Assembly: GCA_964441705.1 (NCBI GenBank)
Contig: CAYTWF010000094.1
Location: 1 to 6,736, forward strand
Length of the DNA stretch: 6,736 bases
Direction of reading: 5' to 3'
DNA from: Eshraghiella sp964441705
Lineage (GTDB): Bacteria > Bacillota > Clostridia > Lachnospirales > Lachnospiraceae
The position numbers and the translations under genes are program-made. The number at the start of each line of letters is the position of its first letter. The stretch's first letter is position 1. Below are positions 1-5,901 of this stretch, in pieces. A model generated the notes under the pieces. It had not been told where the DNA came from, made no database searches, and worked only from the letters and a program-made list of their open reading frames with translations.

Positions 1-30
1 CAAAATATATAAATTTTTCAAGGTGCTAAA

Positions 31-666
31 GTGGGGCTTTTGACCCCAATATCATATGATGGATATACAGTTAAATTTGAAGCTCAACAGGCATTTGACA
101 AATTTCACATAAGAAATGGAAATGATGGGTGGAAGTATTTTACTTTTAATGTGGAGATTACAGGTGATAATGTTGAAAGCATAACCTATTCAATAGAAAA
201 TGGGTGTTTTGTACAGCTGGACGAAAAAAACAGCAATGATGGCAGCTGTTATTTTAAGCCGATTATATACGAACCAGGAACAACTCATATGGTAGACGGG
301 GTTGAAGTTGCATATAGGGTCGCTGGCAATAATGACCTTTTATGGTATAAACCACATGATGAGATGGTGCAGGAATATACTGTTGGCAGTAATGTCCAGA
401 ATACAGGCAATAACCTATATGCAATAAGGCTGGGTGTTGATTATTCAGACTATCTTAAGGCTATTGATGAGGCCAATAAAGAGGCTGACTCGTCAGTAAG
501 TTCCAAGATGTATATTATTGCTGAGGAGAAATTACTGGGTCAGGCTGCAGACAGATTAGCCCAGTCAAAAGTAACTGCCAAAATAACAATGAGGGATGGA
601 AGTGTAAAGGAACAGAGAATATTCTTTTATCCATGTGAAAGTCAAACACAAATGTATTGCGAATAG
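31..666 (+). CDS. Hypothetical protein, possibly exported; N-terminus uncertain
   Basis: I do not recognise the family. The 211-residue product is rich in predicted beta-strand, with alternating hydrophobic stretches at about residues 36-56 and 180-200. The tail (VTAKITMRDGSVKEQRIFFY) has the strand-turn-strand look common at the C-terminus of clostridial extracytoplasmic beta-sandwich proteins. Two Cys near the C-terminus (202 and 210) plus Cys59 and Cys73 could form disulfides. The first usable start is a GTG at 31 preceded by AAGGTG (20-25), a passable ribosome binding site, but the frame is already open from an in-frame TAA at 10-12. No signal peptide or membrane segment is present. The protein begins abruptly with folded-looking sequence, so a longer gene may have been broken by a frameshift just upstream. 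No promoter is visible because the window edge is too close. There is no clear terminator before purA, whose own promoter starts 11 bases after the stop. Confidence 0.6.
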   Translation: MGLLTPISYDGYTVKFEAQQAFDKFHIRNGNDGWKYFTFNVEITGDNVESITYSIENGCFVQLDEKNSNDGSCYFKPIIYEPGTTHMVDGVEVAYRVAGNNDLLWYKPHDEMVQEYTVGSNVQNTGNNLYAIRLGVDYSDYLKAIDEANKEADSSVSSKMYIIAEEKLLGQAADRLAQSKVTAKITMRDGSVKEQRIFFYPCESQTQMYCE

Positions 667-676
667 AATGAATTCC

Positions 677-705
677 TTGCTTTTACCTGATGCTTGTTGT
701 ATACT
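677..705 (+). promoter_or_regulatory. Predicted sigma-A type promoter for purA
   Basis: TTGCTT at 677-682 and TATACT at 700-705 are separated by 17 bases, which is the ideal spacing for a housekeeping promoter. Transcription would start near 711-713 and give a leader of about 50 bases before the purA ATG. The element lies entirely between the preceding gene and purA, so purA can be transcribed independently. Confidence 0.6.
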
Positions 706-712
706 ATTTCAG

Positions 713-732
713 TGTGTTAGAAAACGAACACA
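713..732 (+). repeat. 6-bp inverted repeat at the predicted purA transcription start
   Basis: TGTGTT (713-718) and AACACA (727-732) are perfectly complementary across an 8-base spacer. The repeat sits directly on the predicted transcription start, so it could be an operator or a small hairpin at the 5' end of the mRNA. The spacer and right arm contain CGAAC (725-729), the core of the B. subtilis PurR PurBox. The flanking bases match that consensus poorly (about 9 of 13) and no second box is seen. Regulation by a purine repressor is therefore only a weak possibility. Confidence 0.25.
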
Positions 733-764
733 TAAATTATAGTTAATATCAGGAGGAACAACGC

Positions 765-2057
765 ATGGTTAGAGCGATAGTTGGTGCAAACTGGGGCGAT
801 GAGGGCAAGGGCAAGATTACAGATATGCTTGCTGAGAAGTCAGATATTATTGTAAGATTCCAGGGAGGAAGCAATGCAGGCCATACAATCATTAATGATT
901 ATGGTAAATTCGCATTACATTTACTTCCATCAGGTGTATTTTATAATCATACTACAAGCATCATCGGTAATGGTGTAGCACTTAATATCCCATATCTTTT
1001 CAATGAGATTAAGTCACTTGAGGATAGAGGAGTTCCAACACCTAAGATTCTTGTATCTGACAGAGCACAGATTCTTATGCCATACCATGTAGACTTTGAT
1101 ACATATGAGGAAGCCAGACTTGCAGGTAAAGCGTTTGGTTCAACAAAGTCAGGAATTGCTCCTTTTTATTCAGATAAATATGCTAAGATTGGTTTCCAGG
1201 TAAGTGAGCTTTTCGACGAGGAACTTCTTAGAGATAAGGTTGACAGAGTTGTTGATTACAAGAATATTCTTCTTGAGCATCTATATCATAAGCCACTTCT
1301 TGACAAGGAAGAGGTATTCAAGCTCTTACTTTCCTATAGGGACATGGTTGCACCTTATGTTGCTGATGTATCATTGTATCTTAATGAAGCACTTAAGGAA
1401 GGCAAGACAGTTCTTCTTGAGGGACAGCTTGGAACACTTAAGGACCCAGACCATGGAATTTACCCAATGGTAACATCTTCTTCAACACTTGCTGCTTATG
1501 GCGCAATTGGAGCAGGTATTCCACCATATGAGATTAAGGATATTGTCACTGTTGTTAAGGCATATTCTTCAGCAGTTGGTGCTGGCGCATTTGTTAGTGA
1601 AATCTTTGGAGACGAAGCTCAGGAGCTTAGAGTTCGTGGCGGAGACGGTGGAGAATTCGGTGCTACAACAGGACGTCCTAGAAGAATGGGATGGTTCGAT
1701 GCAGTTGCTTCACGTTATGGCTGCAGACTTCAGGGCGCAACAGAGGTTGCTCTTACAGTTCTTGATGTACTTGGATATCTTGATGAGATTCCAATGTGTG
1801 TTGGATACGAAGTTGATGGAGAAGTTATAAAAGATTTCCCTGTAACCTATAAGCTTGAAAAGGCTAAACCTGTACTTAAGACATTTAAGGGCTGGAAATG
1901 TGATATCAGAGGAATTAAGAAATACGAAGAGCTTCCACAGGAATGCAGAGATTATATTGAAGCTATTGAGGATGAACTTGGAGTACCTATTACAATGGTA
2001 TCTAATGGACCAAAGAGACATGATATTATCTACAGAGAAAGCAAACTTTCAAAATAA
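765..2057 (+). CDS. purA: Adenylosuccinate synthetase
   Basis: PurA catalyses the GTP-dependent condensation of IMP with aspartate to adenylosuccinate, the first committed step from IMP to AMP, in the cytoplasm. The 430-residue length is usual. The P-loop-like GDEGKGK (11-17) contains the catalytic Asp12, and QGGSNAGHT follows with catalytic His40. The IMP segment is at 126-143, LEGQLGT at 218-224, and the aspartate/IMP loop ATTGRPRR at 300-307 keeps both arginines (304 and 306). LDVL (333-336) and SNGP (413-416) form the guanine site. Several positions differ from E. coli PurA: TGRG is TKSG at 127-130, the inter-subunit Arg143 equivalent is Lys141, and the guanine-stacking Lys331 equivalent is Val332. 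The protein thus belongs to a divergent branch, but its catalytic Asp and His point to normal IMP chemistry; phage PurZ lacks that Asp. The start is fixed by AGGAGG at 751-756, 8 bases upstream. The gene stands alone, with its own promoter and terminator. Confidence 0.96.
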   Translation: MVRAIVGANWGDEGKGKITDMLAEKSDIIVRFQGGSNAGHTIINDYGKFALHLLPSGVFYNHTTSIIGNGVALNIPYLFNEIKSLEDRGVPTPKILVSDRAQILMPYHVDFDTYEEARLAGKAFGSTKSGIAPFYSDKYAKIGFQVSELFDEELLRDKVDRVVDYKNILLEHLYHKPLLDKEEVFKLLLSYRDMVAPYVADVSLYLNEALKEGKTVLLEGQLGTLKDPDHGIYPMVTSSSTLAAYGAIGAGIPPYEIKDIVTVVKAYSSAVGAGAFVSEIFGDEAQELRVRGGDGGEFGATTGRPRRMGWFDAVASRYGCRLQGATEVALTVLDVLGYLDEIPMCVGYEVDGEVIKDFPVTYKLEKAKPVLKTFKGWKCDIRGIKKYEELPQECRDYIEAIEDELGVPITMVSNGPKRHDIIYRESKLSK

Positions 2058-2073
2058 TATTTAATAATAACTA

Positions 2074-2106
2074 ATCCCGCTAGCATTAATGTTAGCGGGA
2101 TATTTT
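2074..2106 (+). terminator. Intrinsic terminator of purA, in the convergent gap
   Basis: The arms 2074-2084 and 2091-2101 form an 11-bp stem (ten Watson-Crick pairs and one G-T pair) around the 6-base loop ATTAAT. ATTTT follows immediately. The core CCCGCTA/TAGCGGG is much more GC-rich than its surroundings. It ends 17 bases after the purA stop. The minus-strand gene ends at 2108, so the same hairpin probably also terminates that transcript, where the trailing sequence is T-rich but interrupted. Confidence 0.88.
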
Positions 2107-2107
2107 G

Positions 2108-2401
2108 TTAATACTTATAGTCAAATGATACTCTGTTAATTACATGTGGATTGTATTTTTCACCCATTCTTACATGTTCTGGATATGATAGATACTGCCC
2201 TAACACAGATTCATCAGTCAAATCCATCTCAACCATAAGGTCCATGTTGGCAGGACGGTCAACACAGTTCTTGTGAATCTTAACTTCTTTTATTCCATCA
2301 AATGCGTTCTTAATTATCTCAAAGGCATTACAATATTCTTCGTAAGCTTTATCGGTAAAAAAGTTTTTTTCAAATGTAAAAATAACATAATGTTTTAACA
2401 T
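2108..2401 (-). CDS. Dabb (stress-responsive alpha/beta barrel) domain protein
   Basis: This 97-residue single-domain protein has the Dabb family layout. It starts with a strand and early His (LKHYVIFTF, 2-10), followed by an amphipathic helix at 18-33 and the glycine turn DGIKEVKI (35-42) leading into the second strand. The third strand is DLMVEMDLTD (54-63), then a helix, and the hallmark Tyr-x3-Pro-x-His at Y70, P74 and H76. Dabb proteins are small dimeric ferredoxin-like barrels. Characterised members include plant stress proteins and polyketide or olivetolic acid cyclases, but most bacterial members have no assigned substrate, and none can be named here. The ATG is supported by GGGAGGT (plus-strand positions 2409-2415), 7 bases upstream on the coding strand. 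The gene is convergent with purA, divergent from the T-box operon, and has its own promoter. Confidence 0.85.
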   Translation of the reverse strand: MLKHYVIFTFEKNFFTDKAYEEYCNAFEIIKNAFDGIKEVKIHKNCVDRPANMDLMVEMDLTDESVLGQYLSYPEHVRMGEKYNPHVINRVSFDYKY

Positions 2402-2428
2402 AATAATTACCTCCCATAAATTGGGATA

Positions 2429-2458
2429 ATTATAGCATCATTTGTAACTCTGATACAA
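2429..2458 (-). promoter_or_regulatory. Predicted sigma-A type promoter for the Dabb gene
   Basis: On the minus strand TTGTAT (plus positions 2453-2458) is followed after 18 bases by a perfect TATAAT (2429-2434). Transcription would begin near 2422 and give a leader of about 20 bases containing the GGGAGGT ribosome binding site. The element overlaps the last codons of the short minus-strand open frame at 2430-2501, so both readings may not be functional at once. Confidence 0.6.
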
Positions 2459-2501
2459 GCATTTCATAAGGGTCTTCTTCGCCTGCGGACACGATGTCCA
2501 T
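2430..2501 (-). CDS. Possible 23-residue small ORF or gene-end remnant
   Basis: On the minus strand an ATG at 2501-2499 opens 23 codons ending in TAA at 2432-2430, 28 bases before the Dabb start. The frame is open for six further codons upstream, back to a TAG. The residues have a protein-like composition: an acidic, amphipathic tail including GEEDPYEMLVSEL, with ordinary codons. No convincing ribosome binding site precedes the ATG. It could be a real small protein co-transcribed with the Dabb gene, the surviving C-terminus of a deleted gene, or chance. I do not recognise it. The stretch also contains a GGACA-CGA-TGTCC inverted repeat (2487-2499). Confidence 0.22.
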   Translation of the reverse strand: MDIVSAGEEDPYEMLVSELQMML

Positions 2502-2563
2502 AACACCAATAACAGTTATCTATATTCTAATAAAATAAAGTGAGAAACAAATAAAAAAACAGA

Positions 2564-2592
2564 TTGACACGTTAATCTAATGGTGCTAAACT
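2564..2592 (+). promoter_or_regulatory. Predicted sigma-A promoter of the T-box operon
   Basis: A perfect TTGACA (2564-2569) is separated by 17 bases from TAAACT (2587-2592). The predicted start near 2598-2600 coincides with the first base of the T-box Stem I helix (2601), so the promoter and RNA structure predictions support each other. The upstream 100 bases are AT-rich with A runs at 2549-2559, a possible UP element. Confidence 0.7.
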
Positions 2593-2600
2593 TTACTCAA

Positions 2601-2701
2601 CGTCGAAGAACAAAAAGAGTACTTGATGAGATGATGTTTACAGAGAGCCGGCAGTGCTGAGAACCGGTGACAGCAGCGTTAAGGAATGGTTTTGGGAGAT
2701 G
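2601..2701 (+). promoter_or_regulatory. T-box Stem I with K-turn and UGG specifier loop
   Basis: Hand folding gives a base helix CGUC (2601-2604) with GAUG (2698-2701). A K-turn follows: bulge GAA (2605-2607), then tandem sheared pairs G2608-A2697 and A2609-G2696. Next come helix CAAAA (2611-2615) with UUUUG (2690-2694), and a symmetric specifier loop with AGUA (2618-2621) opposite GAA (2684-2686). A seven-pair helix CUUGAUG (2622-2628) with CGUUAAG (2677-2683) closes it. The codon UGG lies at 2687-2689, directly after the GAA of the loop-E motif. A shift by one base would read AUG (Met) or GGU (Gly), but those tRNAs have A73 and U73, which do not match the antiterminator. The base after the specifier is U rather than the usual purine. 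Confidence 0.75.
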
Positions 2702-2820
2702 CAGGGTGAAATTAATACAGTAGCCTGAGCCGTTAGCCCGCGTTAAGGGATATGATATCGAATGTTAATCAATGTTCCGTATCTGAATGAGCCGAAGACA
2801 ATTACTTATACTTCGGGAAT

Positions 2821-2850
2821 AGGGGTGGCACCACGAGATTATTCGTCCCC
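2821..2850 (+). promoter_or_regulatory. T-box sequence and antiterminator helix
   Basis: The conserved T-box segment pairs with CGTCCCC (2844-2850) to form the antiterminator, leaving the UGGC bulge (2826-2829) free to pair with the tRNA acceptor end. The same CCCC bases are also the 5' arm of the terminator hairpin, so the two structures are mutually exclusive, as the mechanism requires. The segment has ACCACG where the consensus has ACCGCG. Confidence 0.9.
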
Positions 2851-2879
2851 GACTGTGAACAACAGTCGGGGATTTTTTT
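2846..2879 (+). terminator. Regulated intrinsic terminator of the T-box leader
   Basis: The arms 2846-2856 and 2862-2872 form a perfect 11-bp stem with loop GAACA, followed by seven T (2873-2879). It stops transcription 29 bases before the dehydrogenase start codon unless the antiterminator forms. Confidence 0.95.
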
Positions 2880-2896
2880 ATGGAAAAAAGTCATGC

Positions 2897-2903
2897 AGGA
2901 GGT
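2897..2903 (+). promoter_or_regulatory. Ribosome binding site that sets the dehydrogenase start
   Basis: AGGAGGT lies 5 bases before the ATG at 2909. The reading frame is open further upstream, to an ATG at 2762, but that stretch translates the T-box and terminator RNA and has no ribosome binding site. This site therefore decides the start. Confidence 0.9.
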
Positions 2904-2908
2904 CGACA

Positions 2909-3991
2909 ATGAGCTACGACATTAATTTACCAAGTTATACAATTGGAACAGATGCATACAAAGAAATAGCCAAAATCTGCAGACCTTATGGAACCAATAT
3001 AGTTGCAATAGGTGGACATAAGGCGATAGAAGCAGCTAAGGATAAAATAAATAATGCTATAGAAGGAACTGAGCTTAACATGCTGGGATATATCTGGTAT
3101 GGCGGCGAGGCAAGCTACGAGAATGTAGAAGCCCTGGAGAAGGAACGATGGCTCCAGCACGCGGACATGATTTTTGCCATAGGCGGCGGCAAAGCAACTG
3201 ATACAGCCAAAGCACTTGCAAATACAGTTAAAAAACCTGTATTTACATTTCCAACTATCGCATCCAATTGTTCGGCGTGCACCAGCGTGTCAATAATGTA
3301 CAATCAGGACGGAAGCTTCAAGAATCCATTCTTTTTTGATAAGCCTCCTGTACATGCATTTATTGATACTGAAATAATAGTTAATTCACCTAAGAGATAC
3401 ATGTGGGCAGGAATTGGAGATACATATGCAAAGTATTTTGAGAGCAGCGTATCAAGCAGAGATGAAGAAGTTCCACATTATATCGCACTTGGTGTTACTA
3501 ACTCCAGAATGTGTTTTGAGCCCGTAATGAAATATGGTGTTCAGGCACTGATAGATAACGAAGCACATATTGCATCAAAAGAATATGAACAGGTGGTACT
3601 TGCAATTATAGTAAGTACAGCAATTGCATCAATTCTTCTTTGCACAGACCATGTGATTGATTACAACACAGGACTTGCACATGCAATATTTTATGCACTA
3701 ACTTCTTTTCCACAGATAGAGAGAAATCATCTTCACGGAGAAGTTGTTGGATACGGAGTGTTAATTCTTTTACTTGTAGACAAGGACATGGATTCATTCA
3801 AAAGAGTGTACCAGTTCAATAGAGCAGTAGGACTTCCTACTAAGCTTGCTGATGTAGAATTAACATTGGAGGAATTACCTAAGGTAGTGAGAATGGCTGC
3901 GGCGATGAAGGATATCGACCACAATCCATATAAGATAACAGAGGAGATGCTCACCAAAGCATTTATCCAACTGGAAAATATTGAAAAATAA
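2909..3991 (+). CDS. Iron-containing alcohol dehydrogenase family; HcxA/GldA-like NAD(P)-dependent oxidoreductase
   Basis: The 360-residue protein has the two-domain fold of glycerol dehydrogenase-type enzymes, which interconvert hydroxyl and carbonyl groups using NAD(P) and a divalent metal in the cytoplasm. The nucleotide-binding loop is IGGGKATDTAKA (91-102). The three metal ligands are present: Asp171 in AGIGDTYAK, His258 in GLAHAIF, and His276 in HLHGEVVGYG. In GldA the substrate loop reads PTIASTDAPTS, and its Asp contacts glycerol. Here it is PTIASNCSACTS (115-126), with Asn-Cys instead. As I recall it, E. coli HcxA (YbdH), a 2-oxo acid reductase, has a similar Cys-containing loop (PTIAATCAAWT) and AGIGDTLAKWYE. 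A hydroxy/keto acid substrate is therefore likelier than glycerol. The gene is the first under a Trp-specific T-box and lies 14 bases before a TrpX-type binding protein, so an indole-3-pyruvate/indole-3-lactate activity is an attractive inference, not shown. The start is the ATG with a strong ribosome binding site. Confidence 0.88.
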   Translation: MSYDINLPSYTIGTDAYKEIAKICRPYGTNIVAIGGHKAIEAAKDKINNAIEGTELNMLGYIWYGGEASYENVEALEKERWLQHADMIFAIGGGKATDTAKALANTVKKPVFTFPTIASNCSACTSVSIMYNQDGSFKNPFFFDKPPVHAFIDTEIIVNSPKRYMWAGIGDTYAKYFESSVSSRDEEVPHYIALGVTNSRMCFEPVMKYGVQALIDNEAHIASKEYEQVVLAIIVSTAIASILLCTDHVIDYNTGLAHAIFYALTSFPQIERNHLHGEVVGYGVLILLLVDKDMDSFKRVYQFNRAVGLPTKLADVELTLEELPKVVRMAAAMKDIDHNPYKITEEMLTKAFIQLENIEK

Positions 3992-4005
3992 GCGAGGTAT
4001 TTATT

Positions 4006-4992
4006 ATGAAAAAGAGATTAACAGTTATTTTAACATTTATTATGATTATTGCATGCGTTGGAGCATTCACAGGATGTAAGAGTAAAGATTCAGGAAAGAC
4101 TAAGATTGGTATTATCCAGATGATTGAAAATGGTGCTTTTAATGATATGAAAGATGGAATTATAGCAGAACTTGAAGCAAAAGGATACAAAGATGGTGAC
4201 AATGCATCAATTGATGTAAAATGTGCGCAGGGTGATGCTACAACACTTCAGACAATTGCCCAGAATATGGCAGATGGTTCTTATGATTTAGTATTTACAA
4301 TTGCAACTCCTTCAACACAGGCTATGGTTAATCAGGAAAGCGATACTCCAGTATTCTTCTGTGCAGTATCAGCACCAGTTGCAGCAGGCGTAATTACAGA
4401 GATGGAGAACCCAGATAAGAATGCTACAGGAACATCTAATGCAATTCCGGTAAGTGATATTTTTGCATTAAGTGATAAGTTAACACCAGACGTTGAGACT
4501 TACGGATTCTTATATTGCACAAGTGAAGATAACTCAGTTAACACTGTAAATTCAGCAAAAGAATATTGTGACGAGAACAACATCAAATACGAAGAAGTAA
4601 CAGTAACTAATTCATCAGAAGTTCAGCAGGCTGCCCAGACACTTGCAGAAAAGGTTGATGCAATCTTCATTCCTAATGACAGTGTTATTCAGTCAGCTAT
4701 GACTACAGTTACAGAAGTAGCAAGAGATGCTAAGATTCCAGTATATGGAAGCTCAGCAACAATGGTAGATTCAGGATGCTTTGCAACTATTGCAATCAGT
4801 GATAAAGAAATCGGCAAAATGACAGCAGATATGGGAATTGAATACCTTAATGGTAAAGCTCTTAAAGAAATCCCTTCAGTAGTAGTTCTGGCTTCATATA
4901 CAGTTATCAATCAGGATACGCTTGATGCACTTGGAATTACACTTTCAGATGAAGTAACTAACAGCGCTACATTCGTAAATGACGCTAAATAA
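4006..4992 (+). CDS. trpX: ABC transporter substrate-binding lipoprotein, TrpX family
   Basis: This 328-residue periplasmic-binding-type protein of the COG2984/ABC_sub_bind family would be anchored to the outer face of the membrane. It captures the ligand for the permease and ATPase encoded just downstream. The N-terminus is a lipoprotein signal: Lys-Lys-Arg, a hydrophobic core at 5-20, and lipobox FTGC with Cys24 as the lipidated residue. The first lobe begins with KIGIIQMIENGAFNDMKDG (33-51) and continues through the ATPSTQA segment (100-106); the second lobe starts near 165. In streptococci the family member TrpX binds aromatic amino acids and its operon is also under a Trp T-box, which agrees with the leader here. 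It follows the dehydrogenase by 14 bases, with GAGGT 7 bases before the ATG. The ligand could also be another aromatic amino acid or an indole acid. Confidence 0.92.
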   Translation: MKKRLTVILTFIMIIACVGAFTGCKSKDSGKTKIGIIQMIENGAFNDMKDGIIAELEAKGYKDGDNASIDVKCAQGDATTLQTIAQNMADGSYDLVFTIATPSTQAMVNQESDTPVFFCAVSAPVAAGVITEMENPDKNATGTSNAIPVSDIFALSDKLTPDVETYGFLYCTSEDNSVNTVNSAKEYCDENNIKYEEVTVTNSSEVQQAAQTLAEKVDAIFIPNDSVIQSAMTTVTEVARDAKIPVYGSSATMVDSGCFATIAISDKEIGKMTADMGIEYLNGKALKEIPSVVVLASYTVINQDTLDALGITLSDEVTNSATFVNDAK

Positions 4993-5004
4993 TTAGGAGG
5001 AAAC

Positions 5005-5901
5005 ATGACTATACTCTATAGTTCATTACAGCTTGGACTGCTGTATGGAATAATGGTACTTGGAATATACATAAGCTTTAGAATTTTGGATATTCCTGAT
5101 CTTACAACAGAAGGAAGTTTCGCATTTGGTCTTGCGGTATCAGCATTAATGACCGAGTTGGGACATCCATATCTTGGACTTGTACTGGCAATTGTGGCGG
5201 GAATGGCAGCAGGATGCCTTACAGGTGTTCTTCAGACTAAGCTTTCAATCCATCCTATTCTTGCAGGAATTATTACAATGACAGGGTTGTATTCAATTAA
5301 TATTGCGATACTAAAAGGTGGAGCCAATCTTTCACTTATTGGGGATACTACAATCTTCACTAAGGTAAAAGACCTTTTACAGTTAGACAAGGATATTGTA
5401 AGAATTATAGTAGTAGCAGTTATGGCAATTATATTCGTTGTTCTTTTATCATTGTTCTTTAAGACCCATTTCGGACTTTGCATCAGGGCAACAGGGGATA
5501 ATCAGGAGATGGTTAGAGCTTCTTCAGTTAATGTTGATTTGACCAAAATAGTAGCACTTGGAATCAGTAATGCATGTATAGCATTTTCAGGTGGACTCAC
5601 TGCTCAGTATCAGAGCTTTGCAGATATCAGCTCAAGTGTAGGTATTCTTGTAGTAGGCCTTGCGTCAGTAATTATTGGTGAAGCTATTTTTGGCAAAAGA
5701 AGTGTAACCGTCGGATTTATCTCTGCAATTGCGGGATCAATCATCTATAGATTTATTATTGTACTTGCAACCAAATACAGCATATTCCCATCCTACATGC
5801 TTAAGCTTGTATCTGCAGTTATTGTTACAATAGCCCTTGCAGTTCCGGCAATTAAAGCGTCTATGGGAAGAGCTAAGATTAAAAGAAGGGGGAGAGCATA
5901 A
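5005..5901 (+). CDS. trpY: ABC transporter permease, TrpY family
   Basis: This 298-residue integral membrane protein of the COG4120/BPD_transp_2 group forms the channel of the importer. Hydrophobic segments are visible at about residues 6-26, 38-52, 57-77, 84-104, 132-152, 183-200, 212-230, 235-256 and 266-285, so eight or nine membrane spans. The early motif DIPDLTTEGSFAFG (29-42) is typical of the family. The basic tail GRAKIKRRGRA (288-298) should lie in the cytoplasm. AGGAGG is 4 bases before the ATG, and the gene starts 12 bases after the binding protein. Its stop codon overlaps the ATPase start by one base (TAATG), implying translational coupling. Confidence 0.92.
   Translation: MTILYSSLQLGLLYGIMVLGIYISFRILDIPDLTTEGSFAFGLAVSALMTELGHPYLGLVLAIVAGMAAGCLTGVLQTKLSIHPILAGIITMTGLYSINIAILKGGANLSLIGDTTIFTKVKDLLQLDKDIVRIIVVAVMAIIFVVLLSLFFKTHFGLCIRATGDNQEMVRASSVNVDLTKIVALGISNACIAFSGGLTAQYQSFADISSSVGILVVGLASVIIGEAIFGKRSVTVGFISAIAGSIIYRFIIVLATKYSIFPSYMLKLVSAVIVTIALAVPAIKASMGRAKIKRRGRA

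Larger units (their letters stand above)
2599..2880 (+). promoter_or_regulatory. T-box riboswitch leader, predicted to sense tRNA-Trp
   Basis: T-box leaders bind a specific tRNA. Uncharged tRNA stabilises an antiterminator and allows transcription of the downstream genes. The landmarks appear in order: AGAGAG at 2642-2647, the conserved AGTAG at 2719-2723, the T-box sequence GGGGTGGCACCACG at 2822-2835, and an intrinsic terminator just before the first gene. AGAGAG lies about 180 bases before the T-box, a normal distance. Between Stem I and the antiterminator two further hairpins can be drawn, 2749-2754 with 2778-2783 and 2792-2797 with 2811-2816. The specifier reads UGG (Trp), and UGGC in the antiterminator (2826-2829) fits a tRNA ending in GCCA, consistent with bacterial tRNA-Trp (discriminator G73). 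The transporter encoded downstream belongs to the family known to carry tryptophan. The T-box class is nearly certain; the amino acid assignment rests on a hand fold. Confidence 0.95.

Noticed and set aside
1204..2064. Several overlapping open frames on both strands within purA, and similar ones within the dehydrogenase and transporter genes.
   Set aside because: They are out-of-frame shadows of well-supported genes, with implausible composition and no ribosome binding sites.
2487..2499. GGACA-CGA-TGTCC inverted repeat as a repressor operator for the T-box operon or the Dabb gene.
   Set aside because: It lies more than 60 bases upstream of the T-box -35 element, inside a coding-like stretch. 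A single 5-bp repeat is not convincing evidence.
2686..2690. Reading the T-box specifier as AUG (Met) or GGU (Gly) by shifting one base.
   Set aside because: tRNA-Met and tRNA-Gly have A73 and U73, which do not match UGGC in the antiterminator. The downstream transporter family also favours Trp.
2589..2713. A longer base helix for the T-box, pairing AACTTTACTC (2589-2598) with GGGTGAAATT (2704-2713).
   Set aside because: The 5' arm overlaps the -10 element and lies upstream of the predicted transcription start. The K-turn fold starting at 2601 explains the conserved elements better.
2762..2908. Upstream in-frame extension of the dehydrogenase to an ATG at 2762, adding 49 residues.
   Set aside because: The segment is the T-box antiterminator and terminator RNA, has no ribosome binding site and does not resemble the family N-terminus. 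AGGAGGT plus ATG at 2909 gives the normal start.
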